Notes: generated by a model from the letters alone, not told the origin. A stretch of DNA of 64,000 nucleotides from Paenibacillus lutrae (GCF_009757775.1 NZ_RHLK01000015.1:1-64000); one strand, 5' to 3'. Shown: positions 8,348-16,015, counted from the stretch's first letter. Numbers and translations: made by a program.

Positions 8348-8375
8348 GCCAACCACCTTTCCCGTACAACTTGTT

Positions 8376-8381
8376 ATTATA
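8376..8381 (-). promoter_or_regulatory. -10 element of sda
   Basis: A perfect TATAAT on the minus strand, 29 bp upstream of the sda ATG. The -35 region (about 8399-8404) is poor, as expected for an activator-dependent promoter. Confidence 0.6.
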
Positions 8382-8415
8382 TTACCATGGTCATTTTTCT
8401 AGAACAAGCGTTCCG

Positions 8416-8514
8416 TTATCCACACACTCTTGTGCATATCTTGTGGGTAATTTGTGAATACACTCTAAAAATGGCGAGTTTTGTAGGTGGATAGTGTGGA
8501 CAAAGTTATACACA
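8416..8514. promoter_or_regulatory. DnaA-box cluster upstream of sda
   Basis: Two perfect DnaA boxes, TTATCCACA (8416-8424) and TTATACACA (8506-8514), and four one-mismatch boxes on the opposite strand at 8431-8439, 8442-8450, 8453-8461 and 8495-8503. In Bacillus, DnaA binds such boxes upstream of sda and activates it at replication initiation. Confidence 0.85.
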
Positions 8515-8777
8515 CCCTCCTTTTACAAGGAGCCGATAAAAACAAATAATCGAATATCTTCCTTCAATTAACATAATTCATAACAGCGCATTCTAAAGGG
8601 GATCACCCCTTTTGTATACCATTTCCAAAATAGGGGAATAATCCGACTCATTTCGCATATTCTTTTACATAGCTATCGTATGGAGCCGAACAATTTCACA
8701 CGATAGATGATCTTTTTTAACATGAATTTAATACGGGCTCGTTATAATGGGTTCAGAAGCGAAAGGAGAAGTGAATC

Positions 8778-8939
8778 ATGATCGTGTACGACATCGTCGT
8801 TAACGGAGAAGTGAAAGAAACCATCCGGCCTCAAAAAGTACGGCTCAAAGAACTCTATACTTATATGCTCGAACAATCCAAAGCGATGAAGCAGAAGTAC
8901 GGAGAAAACACTCGTGTTCTTAAGCGTATCCTCTATTAA
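8778..8939 (+). CDS. Small protein of unknown function (53 aa)
   Basis: Begins MIVYDIVVNGEVKETIRP and ends in a basic helix (KQKYGENTRVLKRILY). GAAAGGAGAA sits 7 nt before the ATG and a TATAAT is near 8743. It has no signal, membrane segment or Cys pair. The beta-hairpin-like start and basic helical end might suggest a small binding protein, but I do not recognise a family. It lies between sda and mscL. Confidence 0.7.
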   Translation: MIVYDIVVNGEVKETIRPQKVRLKELYTYMLEQSKAMKQKYGENTRVLKRILY

Positions 8940-9006
8940 AATTTCATTGATTCCCTAATGCCCGATCTGCTAGACTAGGATGGGTAAAAAGGGAGGATGT
9001 AAATAA

Positions 9007-9465
9007 ATGGATACGTTCAAGAAGAGCAAAATCTTATCTGAATTCAAAAAATTTATTATGCGCGGCAATGTCGTGGACCTCGCGGTCGGCGTCATTATAG
9101 GTGCTGCTTTCAATAAAATCGTGACCTCGCTGGTCAATGATGTGCTTATGCCTCCTATCGGACTGATGCTGGGCAAAATGGATTTTAAAAATCTGCATTT
9201 TGATTTGGCAACAAACGTGCGGATTAATTACGGCGCTTTTATTAATACGATAATCGATTTCCTGATCGTATCCGCCGTTATCTTCTTGATGATCCGGCAG
9301 ATGAACAGGCTCCGCCGCAAAGAAGAGCCCGAGCAAGAAGAACCGGCTCCGGATCCAACTAAAGAGTGCCCTTACTGCATTTCCCAAATTCCGATCAAAG
9401 CATCCCGCTGTCCGCAATGCACATCCGTGCTGGGCGGGGAAGCTGTGCCGCAGCCGCAGGCTTAA
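9007..9465 (+). CDS. mscL: Large-conductance mechanosensitive channel MscL
   Basis: 152 aa. MscL opens under membrane tension and releases solutes during osmotic downshock. The conserved [23 protein letters not shown] forms helix S1 and TM1; TM2 is [19 protein letters not shown]. The periplasmic loop is short. The C-terminal tail is unusual: after an acidic Pro-rich linker it carries [18 protein letters not shown], a probable zinc ribbon. The RBS GGGAGG lies about 10 nt upstream. The gene is monocistronic with a perfect 17-bp hairpin after it. Confidence 0.96.
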   Translation: MDTFKKSKILSEFKKFIMRGNVVDLAVGVIIGAAFNKIVTSLVNDVLMPPIGLMLGKMDFKNLHFDLATNVRINYGAFINTIIDFLIVSAVIFLMIRQMNRLRRKEEPEQEEPAPDPTKECPYCISQIPIKASRCPQCTSVLGGEAVPQPQA

Positions 9466-9487
9466 TGCGTGTAATTGGATAAGAGAA

Positions 9488-9528
9488 CCAAGAACCTTCT
9501 CCGCGCCTGGTGCGGAGAAGGTTCTTGG
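9488..9528 (+). terminator. Hairpin after mscL
   Basis: A perfect 17-bp stem (9488-9504/9512-9528) with a 7-nt loop. The U-tract is short. Confidence 0.75.
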
Positions 9529-9576
9529 TATATAAATTTCTATCCATATCCCTCATCCTACGCTTCAAATTTATAC

Positions 9577-9626
9577 AAAAAAAACCTCCCAGTCTCGTGT
9601 ATGTCTAAACACACAAGTCTGGAAGG
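9577..9626 (-). terminator. Terminator of the HesB/YutM gene
   Basis: CCTCCCAG (9585-9592) pairs with CTGGAAGG (9619-9626), with one mismatch. Eight A residues at 9577-9584 give a U8 tract on the minus strand. Confidence 0.75.
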
Positions 9627-9662
9627 CTCCTAGTCCAAAATAAGAGAGAGGAATCTTAAAAA

Positions 9663-10028
9663 TTAATCCTCGCACTTCTCCGCTTTGCCCTCTTCGTCCT
9701 TCACTTTGAACGAAGCGCCGCAGCCGCAGGATGCTACTGCATTCGGATTATCGATCGTGAAGCCGCCGCCCATGCCCGCGTCTTTATAGTCGATCTCCAC
9801 GCCATACAGATACTTCGCGCTGTCGGAATCGACGACTACTTTCAAACCGCTGAAATCCAGAATAGTATCGTCAGCTTTCTGGTCATCATCGAGTCCCATT
9901 CCGTAAGAAAATCCGCTGCAGCCGCCCTCTTTGACGCCTACGCGCAGGAACAGGCTCGGGTTTTCTTCTGCTTCGAGCATTTCCTTGATCTTATCTGTAG
10001 CTTCATCGCTGATCTTCAGTAAACTCAT
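9663..10028 (-). CDS. yutM: HesB/IscA-family iron-sulfur assembly protein (YutM/ErpA-like)
   Basis: 121 aa. A-type carriers take or deliver Fe-S clusters to apoproteins. The three conserved Cys are visible: GGCSGFSYG and the C-terminal SCGCGASF. The acidic tail KDEEGKAEKCED contains an extra Cys. The frame opens at 10061, but AAGGAGG and the family length support the ATG at 10028. It lies in the same neighbourhood as the NifU-type yutI, yuzB and yutJ, as in Bacillus. Confidence 0.93.
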   Translation of the reverse strand: MSLLKISDEATDKIKEMLEAEENPSLFLRVGVKEGGCSGFSYGMGLDDDQKADDTILDFSGLKVVVDSDSAKYLYGVEIDYKDAGMGGGFTIDNPNAVASCGCGASFKVKDEEGKAEKCED

Positions 10029-10123
10029 ATAGGTAACCTCCTTGTACGGAGCGGTCTTCACAAATAGACCCGCTTCCTTAAGCAGTCATTTTAGTAATCC
10101 ACTTATCATCTTATAGTATACCC

Positions 10124-10327
10124 CTATTTCTGCTTTGCCTCAAGAGGGACCACTGCCTGCTCCAATTTATAGAATTGCAGGAGCAGCTTATCTAAATCCC
10201 TGCTGTCCTGTTGGACAGATGGATGAAGAAATCCATACTGCATACCCTTCTCTACCAATTGGAACCTCAGTTGCTCAATGTCCTCAATGAGCTTTCTCCC
10301 GATATCCCGATCTAACGGCTGCTGCAT
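10124..10327 (-). CDS. Spo0E-like phosphorelay regulator
   Basis: 67 aa. Members of this family are two-helix aspartyl phosphatases that dephosphorylate Spo0A~P and delay sporulation. The pattern IEQLRFQLVEKGMQYGFLHP, then V-x3-SRDLDKLLLQFYKLE, fits the family hallmark, although the usual SQELD signature here reads SRDLD. The RBS is weak (TAGGGAAAT). It lies about 1.8 kb from sda, so two brakes on the phosphorelay sit close together. The Gln-to-Arg change could alter activity; that is inference. Confidence 0.82.
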   Translation of the reverse strand: MQQPLDRDIGRKLIEDIEQLRFQLVEKGMQYGFLHPSVQQDSRDLDKLLLQFYKLEQAVVPLEAKQK

Positions 10328-10505
10328 ATTTCCCTACCATCCCATCCGGCAAAAAGATACTTTATTAAGTGTACATCATAAACGCCTGGTTAATAAAGCA
10401 CCTTTTTCCAAATTTACACTAAAATTGTGAAAATATTTTCCAACAACATTGTACAAAATCCGACATCATCCAAGTTATGTATGCTGCCGAAAAGGTTTAT
10501 CCTTA

Positions 10506-10534
10506 TTGCCCCCTGACCAGGACAGGTTTATAAT
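10506..10534 (+). promoter_or_regulatory. Predicted mqnE promoter
   Basis: TTGCCC and a perfect TATAAT with 17-bp spacing. The start would fall near 10541, giving a leader of about 170 nt before mqnE. Confidence 0.65.
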
Positions 10535-10540
10535 AGGAAG

Positions 10541-10712
10541 GATGGAATAAACGTGATGAATGATATAGACCGGAGCTTGTGAACAAATACACATAGCCAC
10601 AATAGCTCACCTGATGAACGGAAGCTGCTAAGAATCTAGGGTCGGTCATACCGATGCAATTAAAAAATTACAAACAACGGGATTCAAAAGATCCTTCAGG
10701 GAGGGTATACTA
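10541..10712 (+). promoter_or_regulatory. Long 5' leader of mqnE
   Basis: About 170 nt of non-coding leader. It contains a possible 9-codon upstream frame (GTG 10554 to TGA, or ATG 10557) and a small hairpin around CGGTCATACCG. It matches no riboswitch class I know. Confidence 0.4.
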
Positions 10713-11816
10713 ATGAATGTCATGATCGAAAGTCCTGACCGCCGCATGGCTGAAATTGCAGAAAAAGTCGAGCACGGAGAGCGTCTTACCCGGGAAGACG
10801 GCCTTTATCTGTACCAATCGGACGATTTGTTGACCATTGGTCAATTAGCTAATAAGGTCAACCTTCGGAAAAACGGCAAGCACATTTATTTTGTACAAAA
10901 CATGAGTTTATATTTCACAAATGTATGCGAAGAGCACTGCGCATTCTGCCATTTCCGCAGAGACGAAGGCGAAGAAGGCTCCTACACGCTATCTTCTTCC
11001 GAAATGCTGTCCTATATCTCGGATAATTTCCACCCGGATATCCGTGAGTTTCATATCAGCCAAGGACATAACCCGCACGTACCTTTTGAGTATTACGTGG
11101 ATTCGCTGCGCACACTGAAGCAGCATTATCCCGGGGTAGCGCTCAAAGCCCATACGGCTGCCGAAATTGATTTTTTTGCACGTATCAGCGGTTTAAGCTA
11201 CAAAGAAGTACTGCGCACGCTGATGGATGCCGGTCTCGATACACTGCCCGGGGGCGGTGCCGAAATTTTGACGGAACGCTACCGGAAAAAGATGAAAGTC
11301 GAGAAAGCGGATACGAATCAGTGGCTGGGTGTTCACCGTGAAGCCCATCTGCTCGGGATGAAAACTCACGCGACGATGCTCTACGGTTCCATTGAGACGC
11401 TCGAAGAAAGAATCGAGCATATGGCACTGCTGCGGGAGCTTCAAGATGAAACGAACGGATTCCATGTATTCATCCCGAACTCTATTCAGCCCGCCAGCTC
11501 CAAAGCCGGCATTCGCCGCCGGGTACCTGCTGTGGATGAACTCAAGACCATCGCGATCAGCCGGCTTATGCTCGACAATTTTCCGCACATCAAAGCCTAC
11601 TTCATTAATATGGGCGTCAAAGTAACTCAGCTCGCGTTCCAATTCGGCGCATCCGATGCTCATGGCACGATCGTCAAAGAGCGTATTTCGCACGCGGCTG
11701 GAGCCCAATCACCTGACGGAATAACGAAAGAAGACCTTGTTTGGCTGATTAAAGGGGCCGGCAGGATTCCCGTAGAACGTGATACATTCTACAACGTGGT
11801 TCAAACCTACAACTAA
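10713..11816 (+). CDS. mqnE: Aminodeoxyfutalosine synthase MqnE
   Basis: 367 aa. MqnE is a radical SAM enzyme of the futalosine route to menaquinone; it joins the MqnA product to SAM to make aminodeoxyfutalosine. The 4Fe-4S site is CEEHCAFCHF near residue 72 (CxxxCxxC), and the family segments FHISQGHNP, LPGGGAEIL and THATMLYGSIET are present. MqnC is the closest alternative, but the ATMLYGSIET segment and N-terminal length fit MqnE. The RBS GGGAGGG precedes the ATG. Its presence implies this organism makes menaquinone by futalosine rather than by o-succinylbenzoate; the other mqn genes are outside the window. Confidence 0.92.
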   Translation: MNVMIESPDRRMAEIAEKVEHGERLTREDGLYLYQSDDLLTIGQLANKVNLRKNGKHIYFVQNMSLYFTNVCEEHCAFCHFRRDEGEEGSYTLSSSEMLSYISDNFHPDIREFHISQGHNPHVPFEYYVDSLRTLKQHYPGVALKAHTAAEIDFFARISGLSYKEVLRTLMDAGLDTLPGGGAEILTERYRKKMKVEKADTNQWLGVHREAHLLGMKTHATMLYGSIETLEERIEHMALLRELQDETNGFHVFIPNSIQPASSKAGIRRRVPAVDELKTIAISRLMLDNFPHIKAYFINMGVKVTQLAFQFGASDAHGTIVKERISHAAGAQSPDGITKEDLVWLIKGAGRIPVERDTFYNVVQTYN

Positions 11817-11906
11817 TTGGGGTAAGAACGATTAAGAGAAACTTCCAATGAGAGACAAACAGTAAAGTTTTACGAACAAAGCTACCGCAGAAGGGATTCA
11901 TGTACC

Positions 11907-12971
11907 ATGAATAAGTTTGTTATTCTGGGAGGCGGTTATGGCGGTATGACCATAGCCACAGAGCTTCTGGAAAAAGAAATACCTGATGATTGGACCGTTA
12001 CCCTTGTCGACCGGTCACCTTTTCAAGGACTCAAGACAGAATACTACGCCCTAGCCGCAGGTACAGCCTCTGATACGGAGCTTCGTGTTCACTATCCGAA
12101 CGATCCCAGGCTCAACCTGAAGTACGGAGAAGTAACCGGAATCGATATCGAGGCCAGACAGGTTCTTTTTGCAGACAAAGATCCTCTGGATTATGACTAC
12201 CTCGTAATCGGCCTGGGCTGCGTGGATAACTTCCACGGCATCCCGGGTGCTGTAGAGTTCGCCAACGGCATTCAGACCTTCTCGCAGACCCGTATCACTT
12301 ACCAGCGCGTCAATGACGTTGTCCCTTACGGGCAAGTCACCATTGTCGGCGGCGGTCTAAGCGGCGTAGAGGTCGCTGCGGAGCTGCGCGAGAGCCGGCC
12401 GGACATCAATATCCGTATCCTTGACCGCGGTGCGAGCATTCTCTCCTCCTTCCCTACCAAGGCGAAGGAATTCGTACGAGACTGGATGCTGGCGCATGAC
12501 ATCGAGATGCGCTCTCATGTAACGCTCAGACGCCTGGATGGAGGCGACCTGTACAACGAAGAGGAAATCATCCGCACCGATACTACCATCTGGACAGCCG
12601 GCATCAAGCCGAGTCCTCTCGTGGAGGAGCTTCAGGTGGAGAAAGACGCTTCAGGACGTGTAGTCCTGAATGAATTCCACCAGATTCCCACCCACCCGAA
12701 TGTGTTTGTCGTAGGCGACTGTGCCAGTCTGCCCTTCTCACCAAGTGCACAGGCTGCGGAATCGCAAGGCAAGCAGATCGTGGAAGTCATGCAGGCGCTG
12801 TGGAAGAATGACACACCGCGTCTTGGCCAAATCAAGCTCAAAGGTGTCCTTGGCTCACTCGGCAAGAAAACCGGATTCGGCTTGATGGGTAAGAATAGAG
12901 TCATGACAGGCATGGTTCCACGTGTCCTCAAGAACGGTGTCCTATGGATGTCCAAGAACCATTTCGGCTGA
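11907..12971 (+). CDS. yutJ: NDH-2-like FAD oxidoreductase (YutJ-like)
   Basis: 354 aa. It shares the NDH-2 layout with ndh: FVILGGGYGGMT at the N-terminus, TIVGGGLSGVEVAAEL for NAD(P)H near residue 150, and VFVVGDCASLPFSPSAQAAESQG near 270. The tail is shorter than in ndh, so membrane attachment is less clear. It lies 90 bp after mqnE on the same strand and next to YuzB, as in Bacillus. The electron acceptor is unknown; a quinone is likely given the mqnE linkage. Confidence 0.88.
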   Translation: MNKFVILGGGYGGMTIATELLEKEIPDDWTVTLVDRSPFQGLKTEYYALAAGTASDTELRVHYPNDPRLNLKYGEVTGIDIEARQVLFADKDPLDYDYLVIGLGCVDNFHGIPGAVEFANGIQTFSQTRITYQRVNDVVPYGQVTIVGGGLSGVEVAAELRESRPDINIRILDRGASILSSFPTKAKEFVRDWMLAHDIEMRSHVTLRRLDGGDLYNEEEIIRTDTTIWTAGIKPSPLVEELQVEKDASGRVVLNEFHQIPTHPNVFVVGDCASLPFSPSAQAAESQGKQIVEVMQALWKNDTPRLGQIKLKGVLGSLGKKTGFGLMGKNRVMTGMVPRVLKNGVLWMSKNHFG

Positions 12972-13008
12972 TTCCGGCTGCTACACGAGCTGAACGAAGC
13001 CGATGAAC

Positions 13009-13060
13009 AAGAAAGCCCGGTGTGCCTTCATGGAAGATGAAGTGCACACCGGGCTTTCTT
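13009..13060. terminator. Bidirectional terminator yutJ/yuzB
   Basis: A long stem with AAGAAAGCCCGGTGTGC and its complement, with an inner CTTCAT/ATGAAG pair, between convergent genes. Confidence 0.85.
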
Positions 13061-13062
13061 AT

Positions 13063-13311
13063 TTAATCGTCAAAAAGATCGAGCATCGCTTCGACTTCTT
13101 TGATTTTACGGATGATCTCGTTATACAGCAGCTCAGTCGTCTCGGCCGCTACCATTTCTCCATTCACCATAGCAAACGGGAATAAATAGCACTCGCCGCA
13201 GTTACCGAGGCAGCCGTATTCGATTACGTCGTAGTCGGGATTCTCCTCCAGCTTCTCAAGCAAGTCATCCGTTGCCGGATTGCTGGCACAGAATTCTATA
13301 ATAGGTCTCAT
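13063..13311 (-). CDS. yuzB: YuzB family protein (DUF1450)
   Basis: 82 aa. Signature: RPIIEFCASN at the start and EYGCLGNCGECYLFPFAMVNGE in the middle. Four Cys suggest a metal or Fe-S site; the fold of this family is thioredoxin-like ferredoxin-related. The open frame starts at a GTG (13323) that overlaps the SD (GGTGGAG), so the ATG at 13311 is used. The neighbours yutJ and NifU support an Fe-S or redox role, which is inference. Confidence 0.86.
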   Translation of the reverse strand: MRPIIEFCASNPATDDLLEKLEENPDYDVIEYGCLGNCGECYLFPFAMVNGEMVAAETTELLYNEIIRKIKEVEAMLDLFDD

Positions 13312-13438
13312 CTTAATCTCCACCTGTATGAATAGAGCTGAATAGTACTCCCTCTATTGTAACACATACAGAGCTTTTTAAGCAGCAGAACAGCCCCGGG
13401 CCTGTGTGCGGTACCGCAGCGAATGCTCGGCAGGGCTC

Positions 13439-13681
13439 TTATCTTCCCCGGGTATACTCCGGTCTGAAATAAAAGCTTCTCATGATGTCCGTGATGGAAT
13501 CACTCGTATCGAACGCATCTGCCGCCACACCGCTTCCGCTGCAGCGCGCGCACGCTTTACGGCCGGTCCCTCCGCAATCCAGGCAAATTCCGCGGTTACC
13601 GAGGCTTCCTTCCCCCGTACAACTCGCACATTCCATTTCCCCTTCTCCGTAGCAATGACAGCAATCCCTTTGTTCGCTCAT
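13439..13681 (-). CDS. DnaJ-type Cys-rich zinc-finger protein (YuiA-like)
   Basis: 80 aa with four CxxCxGxG repeats (CHCYGEG, CASCTGEG, CLDCGGTG, CARCSGSG), the two-zinc arrangement of the DnaJ central domain, without a J domain. The C-terminus (SDSITDIMRSFYFRPEYTRGR) is unrelated. An AAGGGATGG site favours the ATG at 13681 over the frame's first ATG at 13717. B. subtilis has the short YuiA with similar repeats in the same cluster. The role is unknown; it perhaps acts as a metallochaperone or protein-binding module. Confidence 0.75.
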   Translation of the reverse strand: MSEQRDCCHCYGEGEMECASCTGEGSLGNRGICLDCGGTGRKACARCSGSGVAADAFDTSDSITDIMRSFYFRPEYTRGR

Positions 13682-13888
13682 GTTCATCCATCCCTTCTTT
13701 TGCGTGCTTGGAAGCATACATCTCCATATGTTATAATACAGTTAAGTGAATTTGTTATTTGTATTATATAACATTATCCAGATTCTGCAACCCCTTTTTT
13801 CTTAACCGGTCATTAAACACAAGAACGGAACATTTTACATCCACCGCCTCTTTCCTTCAGGGGGATATTTTTTTTCAGGAAAATGTAC

Positions 13889-13894
13889 TATAAT
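13889..13894 (+). promoter_or_regulatory. -10 element of the NifU-like gene
   Basis: TATAAT within TGTACTATAAT. It lies inside the first codons of the longest open frame, which argues that the frame really starts later, at 13919. Confidence 0.65.
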
Positions 13895-13918
13895 AGATGG
13901 AGAAAGGAGTTGATTTAC

Positions 13919-14167
13919 GTGACAGAAAATACTCAAAGTGCAACCATCTATGATGAAGTACTGGAAGTTCTAGATAAGCTTCGCCCGTTCCTGCAGCGTG
14001 ACGGCGGTGACGTTGAACTCGTTGATGTGGAGGACGGCATCGTTAAATTAAAGCTGATGGGAGCTTGCGGCAGCTGCCCGAGTTCCACGATTACGCTTAA
14101 AGCTGGTATTGAGCGTGCATTGGTGGAGGAAGTTGAAGGCATCACTGAGGTTGTTCAAGTATTCTAA
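13919..14167 (+). CDS. yutI: NifU-domain Fe-S scaffold (YutI-like)
   Basis: 82 aa, a stand-alone NifU C-terminal domain (Nfu). It holds a cluster on the CxxC pair in [16 protein letters not shown] and passes it to targets. [20 protein letters not shown] is the family's N-terminal signature. The start is GTG 13919, set by AAAGGAG about 9 nt upstream. It works in the same pathway as the HesB/YutM protein 4 kb away. Confidence 0.95.
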   Translation: MTENTQSATIYDEVLEVLDKLRPFLQRDGGDVELVDVEDGIVKLKLMGACGSCPSSTITLKAGIERALVEEVEGITEVVQVF

Positions 14168-14496
14168 TCCGGAGCCGGCCCTGTGCCGGCTTTCGTGTGT
14201 TATAGAGCGGGGAAGATCTCTTCCGATCTTGTATATCCCTCCTGAAAAATGATAAAGCCCTGTCACTGAAGACCATCAGGTCTTGTATGACAGGGCTTTA
14301 CTCTATGAACGATTATGTATAGGCTGAGCCGCTTGGAGAGCTTCTGGACCGTGCTCCAGCGTCTTACACAGGGCACAAGCTGCCGACTGCGCATACTATC
14401 CCGGGCTTAGTACGAATCAGCATCCCTTGCAGCAGCTGAAAAGCCGCCCTGCTCGCTTCTGGTTCCAAGCTTCATCCCGCCGCCGCTGTTCGCCGG
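14168..14496. other. Intergenic region after the NifU-like gene
   Basis: 329 bp between convergent genes. It holds the terminator at 14253-14300; beyond that I see no ORF, repeat or structure that I can name. Confidence 0.6.
14253..14300. terminator. Bidirectional terminator
   Basis: A 13-bp stem TAAAGCCCTGTCA (14253-14265) / TGACAGGGCTTTA (14288-14300) with an inner AAGACC/GGTCTT stem. Confidence 0.8.
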
Positions 14497-15285
14497 TCAT
14501 TTGGACTGCTTCAGCATAGGCAGCGTCTGAATGGGGTCCAGACCCCCGTTAATTTCCATGATGTTGCCGGTGAGAAAATCCGACCGCGGGTCGCACAGGA
14601 AGGATATCACCCGGGACACATCTTCGCCGGTGCCTGGGCGCCCGCGCGGCGTTTCGTCATCGGTCTGTCCCTCCACATCCTCGATCCGCTTCTCTTTGTT
14701 GGCGCCGCGGATGTCTCCGGGACAGATCATGTTCACGGTGATCCCATGGGCGGCTTCTTCCTCCGCCAGTGTCTTCGTGAACGACACCAGTCCCACCTTG
14801 GCCGCCGCGTATACCGCCCGGTGCGGCCAGGCTCTCGCTTCGGCGGCATGACCGAAGCCGAAGTGAATGATGCGGCCCCAGCGCTTCTGCCGCATCTGAG
14901 GCAGCAGGGCGTGATCGAGCTGGATCACGCCAAGCAAGTTGCCGCGGATGAGATAATCGATCTCATCACTCGTATAATCCGCGAACAACCGGCGTTCGCG
15001 GATGAAAGGGCCCGCGTTGTTCACCAGCACATCGATTCCGCCAACCGTCTCGCCGACGGTTTCTGCGATGCGCTGGATATCCTCACTGCGGGATATATCC
15101 CCTTGGATTGCGGCCGCCCGTACGCCCAGATTTTGAATATGGCGGACAAGCTCATGTGCTTCTTTTTCACTATGTACGTAATTGATGACAATATCATATC
15201 CGAGCCCCGCGAGCGCCAGAGCCGTTGTTTTGCCCAGACCTTTCGCGCTTCCTGTAATGAGTGCCGTCCTGCGTGTTTCCGCCAT
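14497..15285 (-). CDS. SDR family oxidoreductase without the usual catalytic Ser
   Basis: 262 aa. Short-chain dehydrogenase fold: cofactor motif TGSAKGLGKT near residue 10, LVNNAGPF near 90, and the active-site pair YAAAK near 170. The residue 13 before the Tyr, normally Ser, is His (HFGFGHAAEARAWPHRAVYAAAK region), so activity may differ from classic SDRs. The C-terminal GNIMEINGGLDP matches SDR cofactor-closing segments. GGGGAGGGG sets the start at 15285, although the frame is open to 15426. Its start overlaps the end of the HEPN gene by 92 bp in another frame. The substrate is unknown. Confidence 0.85.
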   Translation of the reverse strand: MAETRRTALITGSAKGLGKTTALALAGLGYDIVINYVHSEKEAHELVRHIQNLGVRAAAIQGDISRSEDIQRIAETVGETVGGIDVLVNNAGPFIRERRLFADYTSDEIDYLIRGNLLGVIQLDHALLPQMRQKRWGRIIHFGFGHAAEARAWPHRAVYAAAKVGLVSFTKTLAEEEAAHGITVNMICPGDIRGANKEKRIEDVEGQTDDETPRGRPGTGEDVSRVISFLCDPRSDFLTGNIMEINGGLDPIQTLPMLKQSK

Positions 15286-16015
15286 GTTTCCCCTCCCCGT
15301 GTTCACCCGCAGCTTTACGGGAAATATATTGAAAGACCAAATCCATCGTTTCGCAGACCATCCCGTACCCTTTGGCAAGTTCCGCGAGATTCGCACGAAA
15401 GTTCTCCACCCCGATGCGGTCGCCAAAATACGAATGGTTCTGCATCAAATCATCAAGCATATCCACGTTCACGTAATGAATTTCCATATTGCGCTGATTC
15501 CGGAGAATCTCAAGCGGCTGCTTGGTTCCCACTTTCAAATCGAACAGCTTCTGCTGAAGGGCCGGATGAACACCCGTCTCTCTCATTCTACGCAATACGG
15601 TAAAAAAGGAAAAGTGCGTTTTAATCACTTCCGTCTTCAATTCGAACAGATCGTTCAAGAAATAACCTAATTTGTCCAGGATAGAAAACAACCGGATTAG
15701 TGCATTTTTATAAAAATAAACATACCGCCTGTAATGATCCAGCTCCTCCGCGTTCATTTCATCCAGATAGGATTTGGTTATGTGCTGCGAGAACCGCACG
15801 GCACAATACTGGCTCTGCTCCAGCTCATCGAGGGCATCCAGGAAGCTTTGCGTCCATACATACAGTCTATGCAGCTTCTTGGGCTCATAAGTATGCTCTG
15901 TACGGCGATCCTTCTGAAGCTTGTTCAAATAATGCTTGATGGAGGTAAACGCCTGCTCCAATTGTTTATCGCAGCGGTCTACACGTCTCTTTTCATCAAA
16001 AATCATTCTAAGCAC
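15194..16015 (-). CDS. HEPN-type protein (Cthe_2314-like)
   Basis: 273 aa, almost entirely helical. The motif RNMEIH (R-x4-H) sits in NQRNMEIHYVNVD near residue 176, the signature of HEPN domains, many of which are ribonucleases. The helical pattern resembles the Cthe_2314-like HEPN family found in Firmicutes. The last 35 residues are Gly/Arg/Lys-rich and low in complexity, and this is the part that overlaps the SDR gene. The GTG start at 16015 has AAGGGGGG 7 nt upstream; an ATG at 16006 is the alternative. A structured terminator lies about 150 bp upstream. RNase activity is inference from the motif. Confidence 0.7.
   Translation of the reverse strand: MLRMIFDEKRRVDRCDKQLEQAFTSIKHYLNKLQKDRRTEHTYEPKKLHRLYVWTQSFLDALDELEQSQYCAVRFSQHITKSYLDEMNAEELDHYRRYVYFYKNALIRLFSILDKLGYFLNDLFELKTEVIKTHFSFFTVLRRMRETGVHPALQQKLFDLKVGTKQPLEILRNQRNMEIHYVNVDMLDDLMQNHSYFGDRIGVENFRANLAELAKGYGMVCETMDLVFQYISRKAAGEHGEGKHGGNTQDGTHYRKRERSGQNNGSGARGARI

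Noticed and set aside
8595-8612. AAAGGGG/CCCCTTT hairpin upstream of the 53-aa gene
   Set aside because: Short stem with a 4-nt loop and weak T-tract; no plus-strand gene precedes it, so a terminator call is not supported.
10431-10455. Rex-like TTGTGAA stretch upstream of mqnE
   Set aside because: Only a GAAAATATTTTC core is symmetrical; the right half does not match the Rex consensus.
14301-14496. Possible ORF or RNA between the NifU-like gene and the SDR gene
   Set aside because: No frame longer than a few dozen codons with a start and ribosome site, and no clear structure.
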